A stretch of DNA of 64,000 nucleotides from Thermodesulfovibrio thiophilus DSM 17215 (GTDB lineage: Bacteria; Nitrospirota; Thermodesulfovibrionia; Thermodesulfovibrionales; Thermodesulfovibrionaceae): contig NZ_AUIU01000016.1 in assembly GCF_000423865.1 (NCBI RefSeq), positions 62,001 through 126,000 on the forward strand. The letters run 5' to 3'. Positions 7,492-16,262 of the stretch are shown in pieces. The position numbers were made by a program, and so were the translations under genes. How positions within the stretch are numbered: position 1 is the first letter of the stretch; every line of letters begins with the position of its first letter. A model generated the notes under the pieces. That model had not been told where the DNA came from. It worked only from the letters and a program-made list of their open reading frames with translations, and searched no databases.

Positions 7492-8673
7492 CTAAACATA
7501 AAAATAAAGAATAATTGCAGTTATCTGAAATAACAAGCCAATTCCACAAACACCGTACCATCCAAAATACTGAAAGCACAGAGTGCCCAAAAAAGACCCT
7601 AAAGAACCACCAATGAAATAAAAAAACATGAAAACAGCCTGATTTCTACTTCGAATTTCATCATTGATGCTCTGAATCAATGTCATATTGGAAACCTGTG
7701 CAAATTGATTTCCAATATTGAGTATAATGGCTCCTGCTATCAATCCAAGAATATGAAATCCAAAAATAAGAAAACAGATATAGGCAAATGTGGACAATAG
7801 AATTCCGATCCTGACAGTAAAATACGGACCTATCCGATCAGCCCATTTACCTATTTGAGGAGCAGCAATTGCACCTGCAATTCCTGTTAATCCCAGTAGT
7901 CCGGCTTCACGTGCTCCCATGTGAAAATACGGAGTTTCAAGAAAAAACACAAGAGACGTCCAGAAAATGCTGAATGATCCAAACATAAAAAATCCATTAC
8001 ACGAAGCCTCACGTAGGTGATGCTGTGTTTTAATAAGTGCAGGTATGGACTTAAGAAGCTTATAATATGACATCTTTATCTTTAGTTTAGTTTTAGGAAA
8101 AGTATAATGAATGATGAATGCCAGAAGAAATGTCAGGCAGGCGGCAATAAAGTATACGGTTCTCCATCCGGTAATAGAGCCAACAACTCCACTGAAGGTT
8201 CTTGAAAGAAGAACTCCAACCAACAGACCACTCATCACTTTTCCTATGACTTTTCCTTGCTCTTTTGGCTGTGCAAGTTGAGCTGCATATGGCACAATTA
8301 GCTGCGGTATGATGGTGGTGAGACCAACTGTAAATGTTGCAATAAGCATTACTTCATAGGTTGGTGACCATCCTGTAGCAATCAATGCCACAGCTACGAT
8401 AAGTAACATTCTAAAGATCATAGTTCGACGATCAGTTATATCTCCAAGAGGCACGAACAGTAAAAGACCAAGTGCATAACCGATCTGAGTAAGCATAACT
8501 GCAATACCGACTGCATTTTCTGAGACATGAAATGTTGTGGCAATCTGTGCTTCAAGTGGTTGAATATAATAAAGATTCGCCACTGTAACTCCGCAGATAA
8601 CAGCCATAAAGAATGTCAGTGATTTGTTCAGAACAAATGCAGATTCGTTTTTGTGTTCCAATTTTAAAAGCAT
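7492..8673 (-). CDS. MFS transporter, drug/sugar efflux type
   Basis: 393 aa with about 12 predicted membrane helices. The loop between helices 2 and 3 reads VPLGDITDRR, the MFS signature, and a second half-site GKWADRIGPYFTVR follows helix 8. YYIQPLEAQIATTFHVS near the N-terminus is typical of the YnfM/arabinose-efflux-like exporters. It is likely a proton-driven exporter of small molecules; the substrate is unknown. It is a single gene, convergent with the alcohol dehydrogenase, with its own 373-base upstream region. Confidence 0.88.
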   Translation of the reverse strand: MLLKLEHKNESAFVLNKSLTFFMAVICGVTVANLYYIQPLEAQIATTFHVSENAVGIAVMLTQIGYALGLLLFVPLGDITDRRTMIFRMLLIVAVALIATGWSPTYEVMLIATFTVGLTTIIPQLIVPYAAQLAQPKEQGKVIGKVMSGLLVGVLLSRTFSGVVGSITGWRTVYFIAACLTFLLAFIIHYTFPKTKLKIKMSYYKLLKSIPALIKTQHHLREASCNGFFMFGSFSIFWTSLVFFLETPYFHMGAREAGLLGLTGIAGAIAAPQIGKWADRIGPYFTVRIGILLSTFAYICFLIFGFHILGLIAGAIILNIGNQFAQVSNMTLIQSINDEIRSRNQAVFMFFYFIGGSLGSFLGTLCFQYFGWYGVCGIGLLFQITAIILYFYV

Positions 8674-9046
8674 TCTTTAATTTTGAATATTTTCGGTATT
8701 CTGATTCAAGTTTTATCTATATTTATAAATTTTAGATATTAATTTCTTTATTTATCATCAACTTATCGCAGTGCAGAAATGTCGGTTCATGTAATTTTCT
8801 TTCAGGTTCAATTTGTTGAAAAAAGATATTGAAAATGGTAGGATAATCTTATATCTATTTTTTATTGAGCAAATAAATATTGCAAAATGTTAAATGTTTA
8901 CTATATTTAAACGTGAAAATGAGATATATCAAATAATGCCTTTTCTTTCAGCAGAACTCTTTTTACAGAGCTAGTGTGATGATTCCATATAAAAACCCCA
9001 AAGTAGTTAAACTTAAAAAACAATTGACAGTTATACTGTCTTTTAG
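8674..9046. other. Divergent intergenic region without genes
   Basis: 373 AT-rich bases between the MFS gene and the lpt cluster. I see no open frame with a credible start and no RNA gene. The right end holds a 15-bp palindrome (gacagt-tat-actgtc, 9026-9040) seven bases before the lptC-like start; the rest presumably contains the two divergent promoters. Confidence 0.6.
9026..9040. promoter_or_regulatory. Perfect 6-bp palindrome just upstream of lptC-like gene
   Basis: gacagt and actgtc arms separated by tat, with TATACT embedded in the right half. The site abuts the start codon region (start at 9047), so a bound protein or a small hairpin here would affect transcription start or ribosome access of the lpt operon. 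No ribosome binding site is visible before the ATG. Confidence 0.35.
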
Positions 9047-9532
9047 ATGAAAAAACTGAAGAAATTAATAATAATTGCAATAATTTTAATAGTTATAGCA
9101 ATTGCTTTAATTTATACCTACAAGATGCAACAAATGATTGCTTTCATTCAAAAAAAAGAAAGCAGAGATAAATCAGTTATTATAATAAATAATATCGTAC
9201 TGGATAGAACATTAGATTCAGGTGCCAAAATTAAGATAAAAGCAAAAAAGGCATATCTTAATAAAGATACCCAGAATCTCGAATCACTGGAAGACTGCAG
9301 CATTGAATATAAAACTGAAAATGTTGATATTTACGCATCAGCTGATAAGTGTACATATATTGAAAATAAAGAGGTTACACTGAGAAATAATATTAAGGGT
9401 TCTATAAATAATAAGGGTGAATTCTGTGGAGGAGAAAACAGCACGTATGATTTTGATATAAATAAAGGCATTGGAGTTATGAAAGGAGATATTAAAATGA
9501 CATGGCCACACCATAGAAAGAAAACAAATTGA
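9047..9532 (+). CDS. LptC-like LPS export protein
   Basis: 161 aa with a single N-terminal membrane helix (residues about 7-23, all I/A/L/V) and a periplasmic beta-rich domain. The repeated pattern of alternating hydrophobic residues (KIKIKAKKAYLNKDTQNLE ... VDIYASADKCTYIENKEVTLRNN) is that of OstA/LptC-type beta-jellyroll domains, which carry LPS from the inner-membrane LptBFG complex to LptA. Its place directly before lptB, lptF and lptG supports lptC; a membrane-anchored LptA is the alternative, as no separate lptA is in the window. Sequence conservation in LptC is low, so the call rests partly on context. Confidence 0.75.
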   Translation: MKKLKKLIIIAIILIVIAIALIYTYKMQQMIAFIQKKESRDKSVIIINNIVLDRTLDSGAKIKIKAKKAYLNKDTQNLESLEDCSIEYKTENVDIYASADKCTYIENKEVTLRNNIKGSINNKGEFCGGENSTYDFDINKGIGVMKGDIKMTWPHHRKKTN

Positions 9533-9558
9533 AAAAACTATAGAGGATAACCTGCAAA

Positions 9559-10278
9559 ATGTCTCTTGTTGTTAAAAATCTGAAAAAAATATATAAAAAA
9601 AAATGTGTTGTTGACAGGGTTAGTCTGAGTGTCCAGAGAGGACAGATTGTTGGTTTGTTAGGACCAAATGGCGCAGGTAAAACAACGACATTTTATATGA
9701 TAGTAGGCTTAATTAAAGCAGATGGTGGAACTATTACATTTTATGATAAGGATATAACAAATATGCCCATATATGACAGAGCACTTTTAGGACTCGGGTA
9801 TTTACCTCAAGAATCCTCTATATTTAGAAAACTCACTGTATTTGAAAACATCTATGGAATACTGGAGTTACGCTATAAGGATTCCAACTATGTTAAAGAA
9901 AAAACAGAACAGTCAATTCTGGATTTCAGATTAACATCAGTAAAAGATTCCAGGGGTTACATGTTATCAGGAGGCGAGCGCAGACGAACTGAGATAGCAA
10001 GAGTTCTTTCGCTAAACCCTGACATTATTTTACTGGATGAACCTTTTGCAGGAGTCGATCCTATATCAATAATAGAACTCAAACATATGATTTTTGATCT
10101 CAAAAAAAGAAATATAGGTATTCTGATTACAGATCACAATGTAAAAGAAACTCTATCAATAACAGATGAGACATATATCATGTACAATGGCAGTATACTG
10201 GCGTCAGGTGATCCCTCTTCTTTAATTAACCACGAGAAAGTCAGAGACTATTATCTTGGTAAAGATTTTCGTCTGTAA
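9559..10278 (+). CDS. lptB: LPS export ABC transporter ATP-binding protein
   Basis: 239 aa, the standard length of LptB. Walker A is GPNGAGKTT (35-43), the Q-loop is YLPQESS, the ABC signature is LSGGERRRTEIAR, Walker B is IILLDEPFAGVDP and the switch His is in TDHNV. The first residue of the signature helix region (RRRTEIAR) and the FAGVDP after Walker B are characteristic of LptB rather than of other ABC ATPases. It powers LPS extraction from the inner membrane together with LptF and LptG, encoded 84 bases downstream. A GAGGA lies about 11 bases before the ATG. Confidence 0.95.
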   Translation: MSLVVKNLKKIYKKKCVVDRVSLSVQRGQIVGLLGPNGAGKTTTFYMIVGLIKADGGTITFYDKDITNMPIYDRALLGLGYLPQESSIFRKLTVFENIYGILELRYKDSNYVKEKTEQSILDFRLTSVKDSRGYMLSGGERRRTEIARVLSLNPDIILLDEPFAGVDPISIIELKHMIFDLKKRNIGILITDHNVKETLSITDETYIMYNGSILASGDPSSLINHEKVRDYYLGKDFRL

Positions 10279-10362
10279 TGAATTTATCCGGGTGAAAAAG
10301 ATTGCTCAAAATTAAAATGATAAAATTTTACATTATTATAAAAAGAATAGCACAATCTCATA

Positions 10363-11436
10363 GTGATGTATAAGAAATTAAAACTTCCCATTTTATACAA
10401 ATATATCATCATTGAGATCATTAAACCATTTTTGTTTATACTCTTGTTGCTGTTTCTCATTATGTTAATTTTCAGTACTTATGAGTTCTTACAGAAAATT
10501 GCAACAGGTATTTTAACAAAATCAGTATTATTACCGCTTATTTTCTTCAAAAATATTCTATCACTGGAAGTATTAATCCCTCTTTCCTTCTTTTTAGCCT
10601 GCACTCTTGTATTAAGCAAGATGGATGATAGTAATGAAATGACTGCTATTTTGTCTTCAGGTTCTAACTCAGCAAAGGTTTTTAAGCCTGTAATCATGTT
10701 AACTATCATTGTAGCTATATTCGCAACCTTTCAGGGTTTTGTTATAAGACCATGGGCATATAAAAATATTTATTATCTGGAATTTTACTCTAAACGAGCA
10801 TTTGATATCTCCAAGATAAATCCAGGACACTTTGTTTCATTCGAAAATGGGGGCAAAATTGTGTATGCTGATGAAAAGACAAAAGACAATATCCTGCAAA
10901 ATGTTTTTCTTCAAATAAAAAGTGATAACACTCTCGAGTTAATTTATGCTAAAAGTGGATATATCAATAATGAAAGTGGGCTGTTTATCTTAAGAGATGG
11001 CACTATGTATCTATATAACACTCAAACCAAAAAGGAGAGTTTTGCAAAGTTTGAAACCACTTATATTGATATAAGCAATAATGAGGCTGTTGAGTATAAA
11101 ACAAAAGCAATGTCGATTAGTGAACTTTTACAGAAAAAAACTAATGTTAGCATAGTTGAACTGGAGTGGAGAATAACAATACCTTTTATGACATTTTTCC
11201 TGGGATTGCTCTCAACAGCTCTTTCGAGGTCTTCTCCAAGGATTAAAAGACGTTCTCAAAAGTTAATATTAGCCATCTTGATATATGGTTTATATTACAA
11301 TCTTTATGATGTTGTTGAAGAGTGGGTTAAACGCAGTTTGTTTCCTGCATTGCCAGGGACTTTTTCGTTAACTGCTCTTTTATTAGTAGTATATATTTAC
11401 ATAAAAATCAAAAATAAAAAAGAGTATCTCTACTGA
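10363..11436 (+). CDS. lptF: LPS export permease LptF
   Basis: About 357 aa, starting at GTG 10363 or the adjacent ATG 10366; no clear ribosome binding site precedes either. Architecture is that of YjgP/YjgQ permeases: three membrane helices in the first 130 residues, a periplasmic beta-rich domain (about 135-250) and three more helices. The opening PILYKYIIIEIIKPFLFILL matches the LptF/G coupling helix region. It overlaps the next gene by one base (TGATG). First-gene position suggests LptF rather than LptG; the two are paralogues and swap in name easily. Confidence 0.88.
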   Translation: MMYKKLKLPILYKYIIIEIIKPFLFILLLLFLIMLIFSTYEFLQKIATGILTKSVLLPLIFFKNILSLEVLIPLSFFLACTLVLSKMDDSNEMTAILSSGSNSAKVFKPVIMLTIIVAIFATFQGFVIRPWAYKNIYYLEFYSKRAFDISKINPGHFVSFENGGKIVYADEKTKDNILQNVFLQIKSDNTLELIYAKSGYINNESGLFILRDGTMYLYNTQTKKESFAKFETTYIDISNNEAVEYKTKAMSISELLQKKTNVSIVELEWRITIPFMTFFLGLLSTALSRSSPRIKRRSQKLILAILIYGLYYNLYDVVEEWVKRSLFPALPGTFSLTALLLVVYIYIKIKNKKEYLY

Positions 11437-12530
11437 TGCGAATCAAACTCCGCATTAAATTAATAAGCAAAATCATATATATAAGTTATATAAATATCTT
11501 TTTAGTTGTAACGTTTATTCTCGCCATGTTGTTTTCATTTATGGTATTTTCAGACCAACTGCCCTCTGTTGGGAAAGGAGACTTTCGTTTAGTACATGCT
11601 GTACTTTTTGTAATACTAACCCTACCTGGGAGAATGGCAGAATTCTCACCAATGAGTGCAATTATTGCAACCATTGTAACATTAGAAAACATGATAAGGC
11701 ATCACGAATTAATCGCCATGAAAGCAGCTGGTGTTACAAATAAGTTTATTGTTAATGTATTCATAAAACTTTCTTTATGTTTTGTTATTGTTCTATTTTT
11801 TATAATGGAATTCTTCACTCCATTTCTTGACCAATATGCCAATAGAATTAAGGCTGCAGCTATCACAAAAAATAAAAATCTTATACTTGAACAGCATGAT
11901 TTCTGGGCAAAAGAGATTAATACTTTTATAAACATTAAAGAAATAAAACCAGGAAATATTTTAGAGGAAATACATATTTATGAATACAATAATGAAAGAG
12001 GTTTAGTTTCAATAATTCATGCTGGAAGCGGTGATATAAAAAATGGAAAACAATTAACGCTTAACAATGTTACTCAAAAAAAATTTACAGAAAGCGGAAT
12101 TGAAAGTAATTTTTATAATAAGAAAACAATCGAATTTACAATACCGATATTCGATGAAGAATTCATATCCATACCTATTGAAACAGCATCTATAAGCGGA
12201 TTGTTAATGCATGTAAACGATCTAAAAAAAAGAGGTGAAAATTATGATTATGCTCTTTCTATTTTCTGGCAGAAATTCAGCACTCCATTTACTGTAATGG
12301 CTATGATTTTACTGTGTTTACCTTTCTTTATAGATAGAGTCCCTTCACGAGGCGAATTAGGACATGAGATAGTACTTGCAGTTATGGGCGGAACATCTCT
12401 GTATTTTTTAAAATATATGTTAAGTTATGTTGTTTTGCTCCTTAATATAAATCCATTCTTTTTAATTATGGGACCTGTTTTAATCATCCTGGGACTTGAT
12501 TTTTTCTTGCTCAAAAAGCTGTCGCAGTAA
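11436..12530 (+). CDS. lptG: LPS export permease LptG
   Basis: 364 aa, the second YjgP/YjgQ-family permease, with the same six-helix plan and a large periplasmic insertion (about 135-260) of jellyroll type. AMKAAGVTNKFIV in the first cytoplasmic loop is the conserved coupling-helix segment that contacts LptB. LptF and LptG form the transmembrane heterodimer that receives LPS from the outer leaflet of the inner membrane. The gene overlaps lptF and ends 18 bases before the convergent DUF4410-like gene. Confidence 0.88.
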   Translation: MRIKLRIKLISKIIYISYINIFLVVTFILAMLFSFMVFSDQLPSVGKGDFRLVHAVLFVILTLPGRMAEFSPMSAIIATIVTLENMIRHHELIAMKAAGVTNKFIVNVFIKLSLCFVIVLFFIMEFFTPFLDQYANRIKAAAITKNKNLILEQHDFWAKEINTFINIKEIKPGNILEEIHIYEYNNERGLVSIIHAGSGDIKNGKQLTLNNVTQKKFTESGIESNFYNKKTIEFTIPIFDEEFISIPIETASISGLLMHVNDLKKRGENYDYALSIFWQKFSTPFTVMAMILLCLPFFIDRVPSRGELGHEIVLAVMGGTSLYFLKYMLSYVVLLLNINPFFLIMGPVLIILGLDFFLLKKLSQ

Positions 12531-12548
12531 TTTTTTAAGGCAATCGTT

Positions 12549-13061
12549 TTAAATAATTATTTTTTCATGCATGAAATGAACCAGCTGTTCAACAAATTTT
12601 TCTATAGCCTGCTGTGTTCCTCCTGCAAATACAGTTCCTCCTGAAGACTGTCCTTCGACAAGAAATGTTCCGATGATTTTATTTTGATATGTATCGAACA
12701 ATTCTACTGTACCTGTAACCTTTGCTCTTCCAGCAGCTGCACCTAACCAGAATCGATCTTTCGATGTAACTCTGAGTAGTTCAGTAATCCTTACATTTAT
12801 TATAAGCTCAGAATCCGCTATTTCTGATCCAACATTCTCAAATAGATCTGCCTGTTTAAGGTTCTCAACTAGTGAGTTTTTAAGTTTTTCAATCTCTTCC
12901 TGACATTCTCTCTCGCACACTGGCATTTGAGAGAGCACATTAACATTAACTGTCCTGTACTTTTTTATCTGAAAATCACCTTCAGTTTGAACCTTTGACT
13001 GTGCTACACAACCTGCAATCAGGAATAAGAAAATGATTAATAAATTAGAGCTCTTTTTCAA
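12549..13061 (-). CDS. Outer-membrane lipoprotein, DUF4410-like
   Basis: 170 aa with a lipoprotein signal: Lys-rich N-terminus, hydrophobic run and lipobox LIAGC (Cys18). The mature part contains DLFENVGSEIADSELIINVRITEL followed by a small/glycine-rich segment (GAAAGRAKVTGTVEL) and SSGGTVFAGGTQQAIEKFVEQLVHF. This layout, including the RFWLGAAAGRA turn, matches DUF4410 lipoproteins, whose function is unknown. The gene overlaps the TPR-PDZ lipoprotein gene by 17 bases and is last in a four-gene operon of exported proteins. Confidence 0.7.
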   Translation of the reverse strand: MKKSSNLLIIFLFLIAGCVAQSKVQTEGDFQIKKYRTVNVNVLSQMPVCERECQEEIEKLKNSLVENLKQADLFENVGSEIADSELIINVRITELLRVTSKDRFWLGAAAGRAKVTGTVELFDTYQNKIIGTFLVEGQSSGGTVFAGGTQQAIEKFVEQLVHFMHEKIII

Positions 13062-15177
13062 GGAGAAATCTCCATTTGTATATCTGGTCTCTTATTGTCT
13101 GAGTATTCGGGGCAGTGGGATTAAGTTGAAGAAATATCTCCATATTTTCAATAGCCTGTGCATAATCAGCAAGTTTTCCATAAATCAGAGCTTTATTGAA
13201 ATAAATTTGAGGATTAAAAGGTATAATCTCTTTTGCTCTATCAAGTTCAGTAATGGCCTCTTCAAATTTGTTGTTTGTAAACAGAACCTCTGCATTCAGA
13301 TAGTACTGTCTTGCAGCTCCTGTCATATCAACCACAGATGGATTGTTTGTAATTATTCTTGCAACTCTGCTTCTTATCCATTGAGCTTTTTGCTGATTTG
13401 CCAATTCAAGCATTTTTTTGTATTCTTTCAATGCTGAACTTAACTGACCTTTTCTTTCATATTCAATAGCTTTTTCTTCCAGCACTTTCATATATGGTGT
13501 CAGTGTTTCAAAATATGAATTTTTTGCCCTTTCACCAATAAAGATATTATCAGAGTCAGAGACATTTCTGTATATCTTTATGCTGTCCTCATAGTTTCCC
13601 TTTTTTGCGGTTGCTACTGCTAAGAGAAAAACAGCATAATCATTCTGCTTTACATCGGAAAGAGTTTTAATTGCTTCGTCATATCGTCCATCCTTAATCA
13701 TAAGGCTGGCAATTGCTATTTGTGTAAGTACTGCTTTTGGATAAGTTTTAACCGCGCTATCTATGAATTTCTGAGCATTGATATTATCTCCAAGTTCCAG
13801 ATAACAAAGAGCCATCAGACTCATCGCTGTTGCTGCCTGATAAGGATCGGTGTAGAATGTGTCCCTTATAAGAGTTTTATTTATTAGTTCTTCCTCTCTT
13901 TTTATCTTCAGAGTAACTGGTGTTCTATCCTGTCCTCTTAGTTTGTTCACTATATCGTTAATAGTTAAATTCTTCGTTGATATTCCATCAATTTCTACAA
14001 TTTCGTCATTAACTCTTATCCCGGATTCTGAAGCCGGACTGTTTGACTGTATGGACATAACCTTTGGTAGTGCTTCATTATCTTTTTTGATACTTATTCC
14101 AATTCCTGAAAAAGAAAGAGAGTTGAGCAATCCTTCAGATGTTGATATAGCATCTTTATAATTTCCAACTCTGAAATACAGAAAAGCCAGTTTTGAAAAA
14201 GCATTTTTATCATCAGGTCTTTCTGAAATATATTTTTTAATAATCTGAATTACTCTGTCATATTTCTTCCTTTCAATATAGAAATCAGACTGTTTCATCA
14301 TTACAAGAGCATTCTTTGGATTTAATGAAAATGCCTGTTCAAGTTGTGCAATTGCATCTTTATATTTTCTCTGTGCCATATAACACTTATAAAGAAGCAT
14401 GTAACCATCAATATCTTTTGGATTTAACTGAACAACCATCTGAGAAGCAGCAAGCGCCTGAGCAATGTCACCGGTTTTAAGAGAAAGATTGGCAACAACT
14501 TTATATGCAGATATATTAGAAGGCTCTTTATTTATTTCATCCTTTGCATTAAGTAAAACTTTCTGTGGATTTTGAACAGAATCATAGATAAGTGCAGAGC
14601 CGTTTTTTACTGCATTTAAGATTGCCTGATAAGCAGTTTGAGCGTATTCTTTATTATCAAGGGATGAAAACAATCCTGATTTAGAAATTTTACCAGAACC
14701 CGAGGAATGTAAAGGCATGGAAATAGGTATAAGGTCGCTGTCCCAAATATCAAAACCAGCAGTTACTCCAACATCCAGAGTAAGAGGCTGGCAACAGTCT
14801 TCTTTAAAATTCATATTCCACATAGAGGCTACAATTATAAGAGTATTGGATTGTGGAAGCGTAGAAATACTTTTTTCGTATTTAACTTTATTAAACATCC
14901 TGTCAAAATAAATCGGCAAAGCCTGTTTGAGAAGATTTCCCGAAGGAAATACAACATCATGAATGGTATCAGAAGTGTATTGAGTTGCAGTGTATGTTTT
15001 ATCTTCATCAACAATAACGACTGCATCATATGGAATTTTTTTAACTGTTACAGATTCCTCTGGAGGTTCTATTTCAATTGGATTAACTTTTGTGGTAACC
15101 CTGACAGGTTCACATCCTGAAATATACAGAAGAATAACAAAAACTACAAGGATTTTTAAAAATTTCATTTTAATCAC
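13045..15177 (-). CDS. TPR-PDZ lipoprotein, unknown function
   Basis: 710 aa. The N-terminus has a lipobox YISGC (Cys22). Residues about 45-200 form an N-terminal domain resembling that of the DUF4410-like neighbour (IVIASMWNM strands, then a GSGKISKSG turn). TPR repeats occupy about 215-350 (LNPKDIDGYMLLYKCYMAQRK is one example), a PDZ domain about 355-428 (GIGISIKK ... SPASESGIRVNDEIVEIDG) and further TPRs about 445-700. A TPR protein with a PDZ domain embedded between repeats is a scaffold design, presumably in the periplasm on the outer membrane. It overlaps both neighbours, so all are co-translated. I do not recognise a named family for the whole protein. Confidence 0.75.
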   Translation of the reverse strand: MIKMKFLKILVVFVILLYISGCEPVRVTTKVNPIEIEPPEESVTVKKIPYDAVVIVDEDKTYTATQYTSDTIHDVVFPSGNLLKQALPIYFDRMFNKVKYEKSISTLPQSNTLIIVASMWNMNFKEDCCQPLTLDVGVTAGFDIWDSDLIPISMPLHSSGSGKISKSGLFSSLDNKEYAQTAYQAILNAVKNGSALIYDSVQNPQKVLLNAKDEINKEPSNISAYKVVANLSLKTGDIAQALAASQMVVQLNPKDIDGYMLLYKCYMAQRKYKDAIAQLEQAFSLNPKNALVMMKQSDFYIERKKYDRVIQIIKKYISERPDDKNAFSKLAFLYFRVGNYKDAISTSEGLLNSLSFSGIGISIKKDNEALPKVMSIQSNSPASESGIRVNDEIVEIDGISTKNLTINDIVNKLRGQDRTPVTLKIKREEELINKTLIRDTFYTDPYQAATAMSLMALCYLELGDNINAQKFIDSAVKTYPKAVLTQIAIASLMIKDGRYDEAIKTLSDVKQNDYAVFLLAVATAKKGNYEDSIKIYRNVSDSDNIFIGERAKNSYFETLTPYMKVLEEKAIEYERKGQLSSALKEYKKMLELANQQKAQWIRSRVARIITNNPSVVDMTGAARQYYLNAEVLFTNNKFEEAITELDRAKEIIPFNPQIYFNKALIYGKLADYAQAIENMEIFLQLNPTAPNTQTIRDQIYKWRFLLEKEL

Positions 15178-16252
15178 CTTTCAACCAGTTATAAACTATT
15201 TTTTGTCCTGTATTCATATCATTTTCAAAATTCTGCCAGAACTCATCTTTATTAAAATCAAAACCAAGCATAGAACCCGCATTCTCTGTTTCAGTTAAAA
15301 ACTTATCCACTGCCCAGAATGCCACTTTTGTATATATTTTTCTTCCAACATCAGAAACCTCACTCTGAATGGTAGGCATCGGAATAAGAGAGACAGCGTA
15401 ATCTATTGTTTCAGCGCCAGCCTGCGGTAATCCTTCTTTTTTTGCTGTAATTGCGATTTTCATGATTGGAAGTCCATTTTCATAAATCTTTGAACCAAAA
15501 TTTTTGTTGTATTTTTCGTTAAGTTTTTCTACAATCTTTTCTCCCTGCTCTTCAATCTTTTCCTCAATGCCTTCTGTAATCTTTTCCTGAATAACATTTC
15601 CAAGAATATTGTTCAAATCAGAGCTTGCTCTTATAGATTCATCAGAGGAATTAAGATCAGGTAAAGAAGATGTTTGAACATTTGAAGGAGACTGCCATTG
15701 AAAAGGTGTAAGTTGTCCACCAAGAGTCTGAAATGTGAAAGGGGATTGAGTAGGATTGTTCTGAGTTGTTTGCGTCTGAGCTTTTGCCTGTGCTATAAGC
15801 TGGTTATATTTGGACAGAAGTTGTTTTTTCTGTTCTTCCTGTTTCTTTTTTTCCTCTGCAAGTTTTCTCTGTTGTTCTTCATATTCTCTCTGTTTCTGAG
15901 CATCATAATCCGAGTCATCAAACATTCCACCAAAAAGTGTTCCAAAAAATCCACTTAAGAAAGAGCCCATTATTCCAATTGTCGCCTGCTGGGAAGGTGA
16001 AAGCCTGTTTGATGGAGTGTAAGTAGAAGAACCACCGCTTATTGGAGTGCAACTTCCACAACCAACACAACGATATTTTACACCTCCGTATGTAACCTCT
16101 TTTACCTGTCCAGCTGGAATAAAAGTGCCATCGGGCATCTGACTTCCATCACAGCTTCTTCCTGTTGGCATTGGAACGCTTCCACTGAAAGATATTGCTG
16201 GCTGAAGAATAAAAAGAAGAAAGGAGGTTAATATAACTATTTTTTTAAACAT
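15170..16252 (-). CDS. Exported Cys-rich, coiled-coil protein of unknown function
   Basis: 360 aa. A signal peptide (about 1-22) precedes a short Cys-containing region: Cys34 and then CVGCGSC (Cys62, 65, 68), a spacing able to bind a metal or form disulfides. A glycine-rich hydrophobic stretch at about 89-110 (GIMGSFLSGFFGTLFGG) could insert into a membrane. A charged coiled coil follows (about 115-145), then a Gln/Thr/Pro-rich linker and a helical C-terminal half. It overlaps the TPR-PDZ gene by 8 bases and follows the propeller-like gene by 10. No family recognised. Confidence 0.6.
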   Translation of the reverse strand: MFKKIVILTSFLLFILQPAISFSGSVPMPTGRSCDGSQMPDGTFIPAGQVKEVTYGGVKYRCVGCGSCTPISGGSSTYTPSNRLSPSQQATIGIMGSFLSGFFGTLFGGMFDDSDYDAQKQREYEEQQRKLAEEKKKQEEQKKQLLSKYNQLIAQAKAQTQTTQNNPTQSPFTFQTLGGQLTPFQWQSPSNVQTSSLPDLNSSDESIRASSDLNNILGNVIQEKITEGIEEKIEEQGEKIVEKLNEKYNKNFGSKIYENGLPIMKIAITAKKEGLPQAGAETIDYAVSLIPMPTIQSEVSDVGRKIYTKVAFWAVDKFLTETENAGSMLGFDFNKDEFWQNFENDMNTGQKIVYNWLKGD

Positions 16253-16262
16253 TCAATCCCTC

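Noticed and set aside
9026-9040. LexA or SOS box at the palindrome before lptC
   Set aside because: Arms are ACAG...CTGT, the opposite polarity of the CTGT-N8-ACAG consensus, and no SOS gene is nearby.
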